In this document: piece after piece, positions 9,301 through 17,126 of the stretch
Position numbering within the stretch: the first letter of the stretch is position 1
Layout of the letters: each line of letters starts with the position of its first letter
Assembly: GCA_012735585.1 (NCBI GenBank)
Contig: JAAYGX010000044.1
Coordinates: 1 to 43,674, forward strand
Length of the DNA stretch: 43,674 bases
From: Tissierella sp.
GTDB taxonomy: Bacteria; Bacillota; Clostridia; Tissierellales; Tissierellaceae
Direction of reading: 5' to 3'
Position numbers and translations under genes: made by a program
The notes under the pieces: generated by a model
Seen by the model: the letters and a program-made list of their open reading frames with translations, nothing else
What the model was told of the DNA's origin: nothing
Database searches by the model: none

Positions 9301-9576
9301 TTATTTTTTTGGTAATATTTTTTCTACATCCATATGAGGCCTTGGTATAACTTGAACCGAAACTACTTGTCCTACTTTTTCTGCTGCTGCAACCCCTGCA
9401 TCAGTAGCAGCTTTAACAGCTCCTACATCACCTCTTACCATTACTGTAACTAATCCAGAGCCAATTTTTTCATAGCCAATTAAGTTTACATTTGCTGATT
9501 TTACCATGGCATCTGCTGCTTCAATTGCACCAACCAAACCTTTGGTTTCAATCATTCCTAATGCTTCTTTTTGCAT
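9301..9576 (-). CDS. pduA: Microcompartment hexameric shell protein PduA
   Basis: 91 residues, a single BMC domain ([55 protein letters not shown]). First gene of the operon. The KIGSG pore loop is that of PduA, which conducts diol into the lumen. ATG at 9576 was chosen because AGGAGGT ends 8 nt before it; the longer frame upstream has no ribosome site and no family similarity. The protein is close to the one at 2460 over the whole domain. Confidence 0.95.
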   Translation of the reverse strand: MQKEALGMIETKGLVGAIEAADAMVKSANVNLIGYEKIGSGLVTVMVRGDVGAVKAATDAGVAAAEKVGQVVSVQVIPRPHMDVEKILPKK

Positions 9577-9770
9577 AATCAAATACCTCCTAGTTTTGTA
9601 TTTTAATAATTTAATGCTCAATGATAGACTTGTCTTATATTTATGTTTTACACTTATATTTTATTACTTTACTTTAGAAAACTCTTGACTATAGAAGGTA
9701 AGAACTTGTTAGAAAATTCTATAAACCATATTTTTTTATCATTAGAAGACAAAAAAGTATCATGCCCCAA
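9577..9770 (-). promoter_or_regulatory. Upstream region of the pdu operon with an 11-bp direct repeat
   Basis: AT-rich 194-nt region between the pduQ terminator and pduA that must hold the pdu promoter. I see no convincing -35/-10 pair. Two direct copies of a TTAGAAAAYTC motif (plus-strand sense) lie at 9674-9684 and 9709-9719, 10 of 11 bases the same and 35 nt apart. They are candidate binding sites for the AraC-type response regulator encoded upstream, but this is only a guess from position. Confidence 0.35.
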
Positions 9771-9799
9771 AAAAGAAAAAAACCTCCTTATTGGAGGTT
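9771..9799 (-). terminator. Rho-independent terminator after pduQ
   Basis: In the minus-strand reading, AACCTCC pairs with GGAGGTT across a 5-nt loop, and a T-rich tract (T5-C-T6) follows directly. It separates the kinase-regulator-pduQ transcript from the pdu structural operon. Confidence 0.85.
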
Positions 9800-9807
9800 C
9801 AATGGAT

Positions 9808-10938
9808 TTATATTAATTTATTTATTATCTTGTCTATATCTAGGGCTGAAGGTTTTCTTGGATTGGTCTTGGTACATACATCTGCTAATGCTGCCTTTAT
9901 TAACTCTTCTTTGGAATTTATAATTAATTCTTTTGGAATTCACATCTCTGTTAATGTTCTTGGTATTTTAAAAGTCCTATTAAGGCTATTGATCTCATGA
10001 ATCAGATTATGAACCCCTAGTCGTATATTCTGCGCTGGTAAATTCAGCATCTTTGCTATATCATGATATTTTCTAGCAGCTTCGCTATAATTATTCATAT
10101 CCATATTATCTAAGTCTGCATTATACTCTATGATAAGAGGAAGTAACATTGCATTTATTCTACCATGGGGTATCTTAAATTTTCCTCCAATTGCATGGGC
10201 TATCCCATGGTTTAGCCCTAATGATCCCATATTAAAAGCTATTCCTGCCATACAAGAAGCATTGTGCATCTTCTCTCTTGATATCATATCATTTCCATCT
10301 TTATAGGCTTTAGGCAAATACTCAAAAGTTAATTTCAGTGCTTTTTCTGCAAAAGCATCAGTAAAATCTGTAGCATTTGTAGATACATAGGCTTCCATTG
10401 CATGGGTTATAACATCCATTCCAGTATCTGCTGTGATCCCCTTAGGAGCGGTAATTACCAATTCAGGATCTAAAATAGCCATATCTGGTGTCATACTTTC
10501 TGATACAAGAGGATATTTAGTATTGTTATTTTTATTGGTTATAACAGAGAACATTGTAACTTCTGAGCCAGTGCCACTTGTAGTTGGTATCGCTATTAAA
10601 TCCGGAGTCTTTCCTGTATCCATTTTTTCAGCCAATTCTTTAATTGCCTTTCCAGCATCTATAGGTGAGCCACCACCTAAAGCAATAATTATATCTGGTT
10701 TTACTTCCAGGAGTTTTTCAATACCTATGGCTATGGTCTCTACAGGAGGATCTGGTTCTATATCACTAAAAATTTGTATATTGCAATCATTTAGTTTGCT
10801 ACTAATCTTTTCAACCACACCAAAATCAACCATAAATTTATCTGTTACAATAAGTACATTCTTCTTCTTAATTTCTTTTAGTTTATCTAAGGAATCTTGT
10901 CCAAAGTAAATATCTGTATTAATATTAAAATTATTCAC
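9808..10938 (-). pseudogene. pduQ: PduQ iron-dependent alcohol dehydrogenase with in-frame TGA
   Basis: Group III iron alcohol dehydrogenase that reduces propionaldehyde to 1-propanol and regenerates NAD+. The match to PduQ is good: [79 protein letters not shown]. The metal ligands (D and H in MDVITHAME, H in GLNHGIAH, H in PHGRIN) are all present. Codon 333 (9940-9942) is TGA. The same frame then continues for 43 sense codons (IPKELIINSKEELIKAALAD ... IDKIINKLI) to TAA at 9808, so full length would be 376 residues. Glycine (GGA) is expected at the TGA, giving MGIPKEL. Possible explanations are a nonsense mutation, a sequencing error, or a tolerated C-terminal truncation; selenocysteine is unlikely. 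The ATG overlaps the end of the response regulator gene. Confidence 0.85.
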
Positions 10939-12022
10939 CTAAAAACCTTCTTTCTCCATCGATTAAATGACTTCTTTTACTTTCCTTTATAGCCTTTTCT
11001 CTATATTTAGAAGGTGTCATACCTACATTTTTTCTAAACACTTTACTAAAATAAGTGGTTTCTCTATAAGATAATTCTATAGATATATTTTTTATAGCTA
11101 TTTCATTATCAGATAGCATCTCTTTAGCTATCTCCATTTTCCTATCCGTTAGATAGTCTATAAAATTTACTCCCATTTCTTTTTTAAATAATTTACTTAA
11201 ATAGTATACATTTCTATTAGAATAATTGGCTACATCCTCTAGGCTAACCCCTCTTCTTATATTTATTTCTATATAATTTATTAAAGAATTGATATCCTTC
11301 TCAGCATTTTCATCCTTTTTATCTAATTCTATATATATATCATCCATTAGTTCCCTAAATTCATTATATAAAATATATTTTTTCTTATTATATAGATTAG
11401 AGTTTAGGATTTTATTGGATTTATCTTGTAACTGATTTACATAGCTGAAGCCCACATCCCTAGCTATGTCTATTAACTCATCTACAAATAACCCTAAAGA
11501 ATTTGATACCACATTAGTAAAATCTTCAGAGCCATAAAGCTTATCCAAATATGCTTTAACTACTTCCATCGTCCTCTTATAAGAGTTATCACAAATTTCT
11601 CTTCTTAAACTAAGAAGATACTCCTTATATTCAGTTTCAATTTTAATCCTATTTGTATTTTTTATATATTTTTGAACTGTTTCTATTAATATGGATGGCC
11701 TTACTGGTTTTAATAAATAATCATCCACCTTCAATTTTATAGCAGCATGGGCTATCTCAAATTTATCATAAGCTGTTACTATTATAACTTTTGATTTAGG
11801 ACGCTTTCTCTTTAAATAGTCGATTACTTCCAAGCCATTGATACCAGGTATATTGATGTCCATAAAAGCTAAATCAATTTCCTTATCTTTAATAATATTG
11901 ATAGCTTCATGCCCATTACTAGCCTCTCCAACTATTTGGACATCCTTTATATTATCTAATATGATTGATTTTAGCACAGTTCTTTCTATCTCTTCATCTT
12001 CAACAATTAATATATTGTACAT
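10931..12022 (-). CDS. YesN-type response regulator (receiver + AraC HTH)
   Basis: 363 residues. The receiver domain (1-120) has the acidic pair D9/E10, phospho-acceptor D55 (LAFMDINIPGING), the switch Thr in VIIVTAYD and the Lys in DDYLLKP. The middle (about 125-255) is a helical linker. The C-terminal 100 residues are two AraC-type helix-turn-helices (VSLEDVANYSNRNVYYLSKLF; IKNISIELSYRETTYFSKVF) ending MTPSKYREK. It is the partner of the kinase just upstream and is the likely activator of the pdu operon. ATG at 12022 follows GGGGG by about 8 nt; the longer frame to 12052 lacks a ribosome site. It overlaps pduQ by 8 nt. Confidence 0.92.
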   Translation of the reverse strand: MYNILIVEDEEIERTVLKSIILDNIKDVQIVGEASNGHEAINIIKDKEIDLAFMDINIPGINGLEVIDYLKRKRPKSKVIIVTAYDKFEIAHAAIKLKVDDYLLKPVRPSILIETVQKYIKNTNRIKIETEYKEYLLSLRREICDNSYKRTMEVVKAYLDKLYGSEDFTNVVSNSLGLFVDELIDIARDVGFSYVNQLQDKSNKILNSNLYNKKKYILYNEFRELMDDIYIELDKKDENAEKDINSLINYIEINIRRGVSLEDVANYSNRNVYYLSKLFKKEMGVNFIDYLTDRKMEIAKEMLSDNEIAIKNISIELSYRETTYFSKVFRKNVGMTPSKYREKAIKESKRSHLIDGERRFLGE

Positions 12023-12060
12023 TATTCTGCCCCCATTTATTGTAGGATGCAATGAATACT

Positions 12061-13353
12061 CTAACTATAATTGGATGGCCCTATCTTTAAAGGGAGCCTT
12101 ATCTTTATAACAGTACCTGTACTACCTTTTCTCTGGCCACCTATTTCCAAGCCGTATCTATCTCCAAAAAAGTGAATTAATCTCTTGTTTACATTGGCTA
12201 ATCCTATCTCTTCTTTACCCGAAACTTCAGAACTAATTCCTAAACTATCATTATGTAATATATCTTTTATCTTATCTTGTGGTATTCCATCACCATCATC
12301 TTTCACTGTTATTATGAGATCATTGCCATCATCATACCCTTTAATATGAATCAATCCTCCACTTTCCCTAACTTCAGCCACATACTTTACACTATTTTCA
12401 ACTAGGGGCTGTAGCATCATAAAAGGGCAACTGATATCATAATATTTTTCTGGTATATCTATACTATAGTTCAACCTTTCTCCCAACCGTATTTTCTGTA
12501 TTTTGAGATAATTTTTACTATGTCCTATTTCCTCTTTTAACTTCATCAATTGGGAAGTATTTTTTTTGAGAACATATCTCATCATTTCTGAAAAAGCATA
12601 TCCCATTTCCTCAGTCTTTGTAGCCCCTTCTATATATGCAAGTCTACATATTGTATTTAGAGCATTGAATAAAAAATGTGGATTGATCTGGTATTGTAAG
12701 GCTTTAAGCTCCGCTTCTTTTAATGACTTTTCCAACTCTGTCTGTTTCTTTTCCTCTTCCATATACTTCAAATGTCTATTATTTAATTGTTGTTTCACTA
12801 TATTTAAATATTCTTTTTCAACTATATATTTGGATATTTCATGTAGGGTATATGCTGTAGAAGTTATCTTATCCAAACTAACTTCATCAATTTCACCATA
12901 AGCTTCCTCTAACTCAATATTATTCTCCCAGCCTTTAGTTTTAGTTGTAATATATTCTACTTTGCCATTGTAACTTTCTTCAACCTTGGTTTGTCCAGCT
13001 AAAATTGCACCTAAATAGTTGCCTCTTAACATAATAGGGATAGCAAAATCCACTAAACCAGTGTGACATTTATAAAAATAAGGTTTTCCTAAGACCGCTG
13101 CTCTAAGACCACCTGTTTCATCACACTTATAACAATTCTCCCTATACTCATCATAGGATCTTATTTTATGACAAAATTTTGTAAATCCACTATACTCGGT
13201 GACAGGATTACCTCTATGATCCACCGTAACAAAAGAAAGACCTGTTGCCCTTGCAAAATTATCCAATATATTTTGCAGCATTTTTAAATCTATAAAATCT
13301 GATATTCCTTTGAAGTCTTCTAAACCAGTACCACTTTTCATAAATTCATTCAT
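12061..13353 (-). CDS. Cytosolic PocR-domain LytS/YesM-type histidine kinase
   Basis: 430 residues with no membrane segment. Residues about 20-185 are a PocR ligand-binding domain with its conserved cysteines (C61, C74, C77, C96 in FCHKIRSYDEYRENCYKCDE and YKCHTGLVDFAIPI). This is the domain that senses 1,2-propanediol or glycerol in the AraC-type PocR activators. Residues 190-220 are coiled coil. The His_kinase box QINPHFLFNALNT places the phosphorylated His at 226, and the ATPase domain follows (MLQPLVENSVKYV, DDGDGIPQ, EEIGLANVNKRL). ATG start after GAGGG. The sensor that is usually fused to a DNA-binding domain is here fused to a kinase. Confidence 0.93.
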   Translation of the reverse strand: MNEFMKSGTGLEDFKGISDFIDLKMLQNILDNFARATGLSFVTVDHRGNPVTEYSGFTKFCHKIRSYDEYRENCYKCDETGGLRAAVLGKPYFYKCHTGLVDFAIPIMLRGNYLGAILAGQTKVEESYNGKVEYITTKTKGWENNIELEEAYGEIDEVSLDKITSTAYTLHEISKYIVEKEYLNIVKQQLNNRHLKYMEEEKKQTELEKSLKEAELKALQYQINPHFLFNALNTICRLAYIEGATKTEEMGYAFSEMMRYVLKKNTSQLMKLKEEIGHSKNYLKIQKIRLGERLNYSIDIPEKYYDISCPFMMLQPLVENSVKYVAEVRESGGLIHIKGYDDGNDLIITVKDDGDGIPQDKIKDILHNDSLGISSEVSGKEEIGLANVNKRLIHFFGDRYGLEIGGQRKGSTGTVIKIRLPLKIGPSNYS

Positions 13354-13408
13354 AATTAGTACCCTCTTTCATAGGATTTAGAGAATTTTCACCACAATCT
13401 CCATTATA

Positions 13409-13420
13409 ATTATATCAAAA
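13409..13420 (-). promoter_or_regulatory. Likely extended -10 promoter of the kinase-regulator-pduQ operon
   Basis: The minus strand reads TTTTGATATAAT, an extended -10 (TG-N-TATAAT, hexamer at 13409-13414), 56 nt before the kinase ATG. No good -35 hexamer is visible 17 nt upstream, which is common for extended -10 promoters. The rest of 13354-13590 is AT-rich with nothing else recognisable. Confidence 0.5.
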
Positions 13421-13564
13421 GTAATCTGTATTATCTAAAAATATCATCTTATTATTTAAAAATATTGCTATCTTTCCTAATTTATATTTTATTAGTTTTA
13501 TATTCCATATCAAGGTTATTTTTTGTTAATTTATGTTCTTTTTTTGTCATCTAAATAAATAAGT

Positions 13565-13606
13565 AAATCCTCTTTATTAAGATATATATCTTAATAAAGA
13601 GGATTT
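13565..13606. terminator. Perfect 42-bp palindrome, probable terminator
   Basis: A perfect inverted repeat centred at 13585/13586 (AAATCCTCTTTATTAAGATAT and its complement). It contains the TAA stop of the racemase-family gene, so it forms at the end of that message. On the minus strand a moderately T-rich stretch follows; on the plus strand the stem runs into TTTTTT. Confidence 0.65.
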
Positions 13607-14262
13607 TTTAAGTCTCCTAATATTAATTTTTCTAGCATTTTTTCTGCTGGATCTATAATTGGGATCCTAGTCTTATTTAATAATATATCAGCCAGATATG
13701 GAAAATGGGTGCATCCTAGTAATATACCTTCTATTTTATTTATCTTTGCCCAATTCAATATATGGTCCATGGCTAATTTATCATAGATTTCCATAGGTGA
13801 ACTATGGGTCTCTATTTCTTCAACCAATGGTAAAGCTGATATACTCCAAATCCTAATATCTTCATTTGATTCCTCAAGTATTTCCTCTATCTTAGCGCAG
13901 GATTGACCATTCGCTGCAAATATCAGTAGCTTTGAAAAATCCTTAGCTATATCACGATAGGCTATAAATGGTGTTATTACTAAAGTATCTGTCTCCTTAG
14001 AGACTTTATTCATATCTATTGCTGCACTTAAAGAATTACAATAGACAAAGATTTTATTGATTCCTTGAGACTTAGCTTTAAAGACGATCTGGATTACAAT
14101 ATTATAGAGTTTATCTTTAGATAATAATTGAAGGCGACTTTGCTCTTTAGGATTATTGGATACTGAATATCCAATTGCATTTATTCCTTTGCCCTCTAAA
14201 AAATCTACCCCCATCTGTGTATCCATAGGGGTACCTGCTATTACTCCTATTCTTTCACTCAA
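13591..14262 (-). CDS. Aspartate/glutamate racemase superfamily protein
   Basis: 223 residues from the chosen start. Both catalytic cysteine motifs of the Asp/Glu racemase (MurI-like) superfamily are present: FVYCNSLSAAI (about residue 74) and LLGCTHFPYLAD (about 183). IGVIAGTPMDTQMG at the N-terminus is the substrate-binding loop. It is more like the aspartate/hydantoin racemase branch than MurI in length, and I cannot assign a substrate. TTG at 14262 was chosen because AGGGGG lies 8 nt upstream; in-frame GTG at 14271 abuts that site and is unlikely. It lies between the methionine lyase gene and the PocR kinase with terminators on both sides, so it is probably a single-gene unit. Confidence 0.85.
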   Translation of the reverse strand: MSERIGVIAGTPMDTQMGVDFLEGKGINAIGYSVSNNPKEQSRLQLLSKDKLYNIVIQIVFKAKSQGINKIFVYCNSLSAAIDMNKVSKETDTLVITPFIAYRDIAKDFSKLLIFAANGQSCAKIEEILEESNEDIRIWSISALPLVEEIETHSSPMEIYDKLAMDHILNWAKINKIEGILLGCTHFPYLADILLNKTRIPIIDPAEKMLEKLILGDLKNPLY

Positions 14263-14286
14263 ATACAACACCCCCTCGAAAATATG

Positions 14287-14323
14287 ATAGACAGTAAATA
14301 GAGCAAATCTATCTACTGTCTAT
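14287..14323 (-). terminator. Terminator-like hairpin after methionine gamma-lyase 1
   Basis: ATAGACAGTA (14287-14296) pairs with TACTGTCTAT (14314-14323), and five further pairs inside follow after a single mismatch, closing a 5-nt loop. It lies about 95 nt after the lyase stop and just before the racemase-family gene. The flank is only moderately T-rich. Confidence 0.6.
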
Positions 14324-14375
14324 TTTAAACTTAATTATTAAGTTTGACAATAATTATCCTAAAGCTTTTGCCAAA

Positions 14376-14407
14376 TCTTAAGATTTTTCCCTAACACCGA
14401 GAATGAC
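14376..14407 (-). repeat. Decayed copy of a terminator-like dispersed repeat
   Basis: The minus strand reads GTCATTCTCGGTGTTAGG followed by GAAAAATCTTAAGAT. This is a degraded left half of the intact repeat at 18982-19042. It begins 11 nt after the stop of methionine gamma-lyase 1, the equivalent place to the intact copy after lyase 2 (13 nt), so it was probably duplicated with the cassette. Confidence 0.6.
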
Positions 14408-14417
14408 AAAACTAAAT

Positions 14418-15617
14418 TTACACTAACTTATCCAAGGCTTGTTTTAAGTCAGCTATGATATCTTCCGCTGCTTCTAAACCAACGGATAATCTCACAAGTC
14501 CTTCAGATATACCACTTGCTGCCCTTTCTTCTGGTGTATATGGAGAATGTGTCATTGTAGCTGGATGTTGGATTAAGGTCTCACAGTCTCCTAAACTTAC
14601 TGCTAAAGTACATAGTTCCACTGTATTCATTAATTGTCTTCCTGCTTCCAGTCCATCTTTTAATTCAAATGCAATCATAGCACCTGGTAAGTCCATTTGT
14701 TTTTTTGCTAATTCATATTGTGGGAAGCTTTTTAATCCTGGGTAGTTTATATTTGCTACTGCTGGATGAGCTTCTAGGAATTCAGCTACTTTTTGTGCAT
14801 TTGAACAATGTCTTTCCATTCTTAAGTTCAAAGTTTTCATACCTCTATTAATCAAGAATGCATCAAATGGACTCAATACTGATCCTGTCATGTCCTTAAT
14901 ACCAAATAATCTTACTTGTGCTATAAATTCAGCTGTTCCTGCTGCAAATCCCGCTATTACATCTCCATGTCCATTCAGGTATTTGGTTGCTGAGTGAACT
15001 ACCACATCTGCTCCAAGTTCTATTGGCCTTTGGATAAATGGTGTACAGAAAGTATTGTCCACTACTACTAAACATCCTTCTTTTTCATGGGCAATCTTTG
15101 ATATGGTTTCTATATCTGTAATTAACATATTTGGATTTGCTGGTGTTTCTAAGTATACTAATCTTGTGTTATCCTTCATTGCTTCTTTTACATTTTCTGG
15201 ATTGGATGTATCAACAAAGCTTACTTCTACACCAAATTTTTCTATTCCATGGTTTAAAAATGCAAATGTACAACCATAAAGAGTTTTTGCAGCTATGATG
15301 TGGTCTCCAGCTTTTACATGGGTCCAAATAACTGAAGTTATGGCTCCCATTCCTGATCCAGTTACTATTGATGCCTCCGCTCCCTCAAGTGCAGCTAATT
15401 TTTCTTCCACTTGTGTACAAGTTGGATTTCCTAACCTTCCATAGATGTATCCACCTTCCTCAAGGGCAAATCTTCTACCACCTTGTTCTGCAGAATCAAA
15501 TATAAATGTTGATGTTTGATATATTGGAGTTGCTAATGCGCCATGCTCATTTTTTTCATATCCAGCATGTATTGCCTTGGTACTAAAGTCCATTCTGCTC
15601 AATTTTTCTTTGTCCAT
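14418..15617 (-). CDS. mgl: Methionine gamma-lyase, copy 1
   Basis: 399 residues. PLP enzyme of the Cys/Met metabolism family that splits L-methionine to methanethiol, 2-oxobutyrate and ammonia. The signature [14 protein letters not shown] carries the Tyr and Cys that mark true methionine gamma-lyases (Cys116 in the Pseudomonas enzyme) and separate them from cystathionine lyases. The PLP lysine is in [12 protein letters not shown]. Of two adjacent ATGs (15620, 15617) the second has the better distance (7 nt) from AGGAGG and matches the start of copy 2. It follows the NhaC-family transporter by 66 nt. Very similar to the lyase at 19055. Confidence 0.93.
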   Translation of the reverse strand: MDKEKLSRMDFSTKAIHAGYEKNEHGALATPIYQTSTFIFDSAEQGGRRFALEEGGYIYGRLGNPTCTQVEEKLAALEGAEASIVTGSGMGAITSVIWTHVKAGDHIIAAKTLYGCTFAFLNHGIEKFGVEVSFVDTSNPENVKEAMKDNTRLVYLETPANPNMLITDIETISKIAHEKEGCLVVVDNTFCTPFIQRPIELGADVVVHSATKYLNGHGDVIAGFAAGTAEFIAQVRLFGIKDMTGSVLSPFDAFLINRGMKTLNLRMERHCSNAQKVAEFLEAHPAVANINYPGLKSFPQYELAKKQMDLPGAMIAFELKDGLEAGRQLMNTVELCTLAVSLGDCETLIQHPATMTHSPYTPEERAASGISEGLVRLSVGLEAAEDIIADLKQALDKLV

Positions 15618-15683
15618 CATAACTCCTCCTAAGTTTAATCTATAATATTAATTGATAATATTAACTGATTAGTTCTAATACAA

Positions 15684-17063
15684 TTATTTAACTTTATCTG
15701 CGACTTTACTCATTGGCATATCATGTTCAAAGTTCCATGGATCTTTCCTGATCAAACCATCTGTAAATGGAACAAAGATTGAAACAATAGCAAGTACTCC
15801 TAATAATAATTGGTACCATAATAGCGGGATAACTTCAAAGGCAGATACTGCACCATTTGTAAATCCTACAGCTATCAACATCTGTGCACCATAAGGTATT
15901 AATCCTTGCATTATACATGAGAATGAGTCAAGTAATGATGCTGATCTTCTTGGGTCTACTTGATATTCTGTAGAAATTTCTTTTGCTATAGGTCCATCAA
16001 TGATGATGGCTACTGTATTATTTGCTGTAGCTGCATCCGTTAAGGATACTAATGCAGCAATACCAATTTCTGCTGATTTTCTACCTTTAATCATACTTCT
16101 AATCCTAGCAAGTAACCAGTCAATACCTCCTGCTTTGTTAACCATATTAGCAAGACCACCAATTAGCATAGATAATAAGAATATTTCAAACATACCAGTA
16201 AAACCATTGTATATCTCTTGGCCAAATCCAAGTAAGTTAAAGTCTCCAAACGCGAATCCAATGATACCTGATGAAAGTATTCCCCCAGTTAATACTACAA
16301 ATACATTGACTCCTACCAATGCAGTTACTAGTACTAGAATATAAGGCAACATTTTTATTATGTTATAAGTATAAACATCACCCGCTACAACATTGATCGG
16401 TTTACCAAAGATTAATAGCAATACTACAGTAATTATTGCTGCTGGTGCAGCCATCAAAATGTTCATTCTAAACTTATCTCTCATTTCACAATTTTGCGTT
16501 CTAGTCGCTGCAATCGTTGTATCAGATATAACAGATAAATTATCACCAAACATAGCTCCACCTACTAAAGCAGCTATAACTAATGGTAAGTTTAACCCAG
16601 CCTTTTCAGCCAAACCTACAGCTATTGGTCCAACTGCAACTATTGTACCTACAGATGTACCTGTTGAAATTGATATAAAACATGCAATTATAAATATTCC
16701 CGCCGTGATGAATTGTGGCGGAATTATTGAAAGTGCAAAGTTTACTGTTGATTCTACCCCACCCATTGCTCCTGAAACTCCTGAAAACGCTCCAGCTAAT
16801 ATATAGATGATACACATTATGATGATATTTTCATCACCACAACCCTTAATGAATGAATCAAATTTTTCATCCATTGAACCTTTAAAGAATATAAATGCAA
16901 AGATAATTGCTACTAACGCTGCTACCGGTGCTGGAAGTTGATAAAATGCCATGTCAACTCCTTGACCTTGAAGTACAAGACCCGTTCCCAAAAATACTGC
17001 AATAAAAATAATAAATGGGAGTAATGCTAAACCACTGCCTTTTCGTTTGTTTAAATCATTCAT
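15684..17063 (-). CDS. NhaC-family transporter, copy 1 (probable methionine uptake)
   Basis: 459 residues with about 11-12 hydrophobic segments and no signal peptide. It belongs to the NhaC/CitMHS-like antiporter class: GCGDENIIIMCIIYILAGAF, STGTSVGTIVAVGPIAVGLA, GDNLSVISDTTIAATRTQ, TDAATANNTVAIII. Members paired with methionine lyase are thought to import methionine (MetT type), which is the best reading here; plain Na+/H+ exchange is the alternative. ATG after AAGGAGG. It is 63 nt after the sigma-54 activator. That gap holds a short CCCTTAAAGGG dyad and no -24/-12 promoter I can see, so it is probably co-transcribed with the activator. Confidence 0.88.
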   Translation of the reverse strand: MNDLNKRKGSGLALLPFIIFIAVFLGTGLVLQGQGVDMAFYQLPAPVAALVAIIFAFIFFKGSMDEKFDSFIKGCGDENIIIMCIIYILAGAFSGVSGAMGGVESTVNFALSIIPPQFITAGIFIIACFISISTGTSVGTIVAVGPIAVGLAEKAGLNLPLVIAALVGGAMFGDNLSVISDTTIAATRTQNCEMRDKFRMNILMAAPAAIITVVLLLIFGKPINVVAGDVYTYNIIKMLPYILVLVTALVGVNVFVVLTGGILSSGIIGFAFGDFNLLGFGQEIYNGFTGMFEIFLLSMLIGGLANMVNKAGGIDWLLARIRSMIKGRKSAEIGIAALVSLTDAATANNTVAIIIDGPIAKEISTEYQVDPRRSASLLDSFSCIMQGLIPYGAQMLIAVGFTNGAVSAFEVIPLLWYQLLLGVLAIVSIFVPFTDGLIRKDPWNFEHDMPMSKVADKVK

Positions 17064-17126
17064 CTTTACGCCTCCTTGATATTTTTATATATTACTAACC
17101 CTTTAAGGGATAATAATCAGAAATAA

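Noticed and set aside
9940-9942. TGA in pduQ read as selenocysteine
   Set aside because: The family has glycine here, not cysteine, the site is far from the metal ligands, and no SECIS-like hairpin is visible just downstream.
9791-10000. Plus-strand frame opposite the end of pduQ
   Set aside because: The minus strand encodes the PduQ C-terminus here; the plus frame is a shadow with no ribosome site.
17064-17126. A separate sigma-54 promoter for cassette 1
   Set aside because: No GG-N10-GC element with flanking consensus is present in this 63-nt gap; only a CCCTTAAAGGG dyad is seen.
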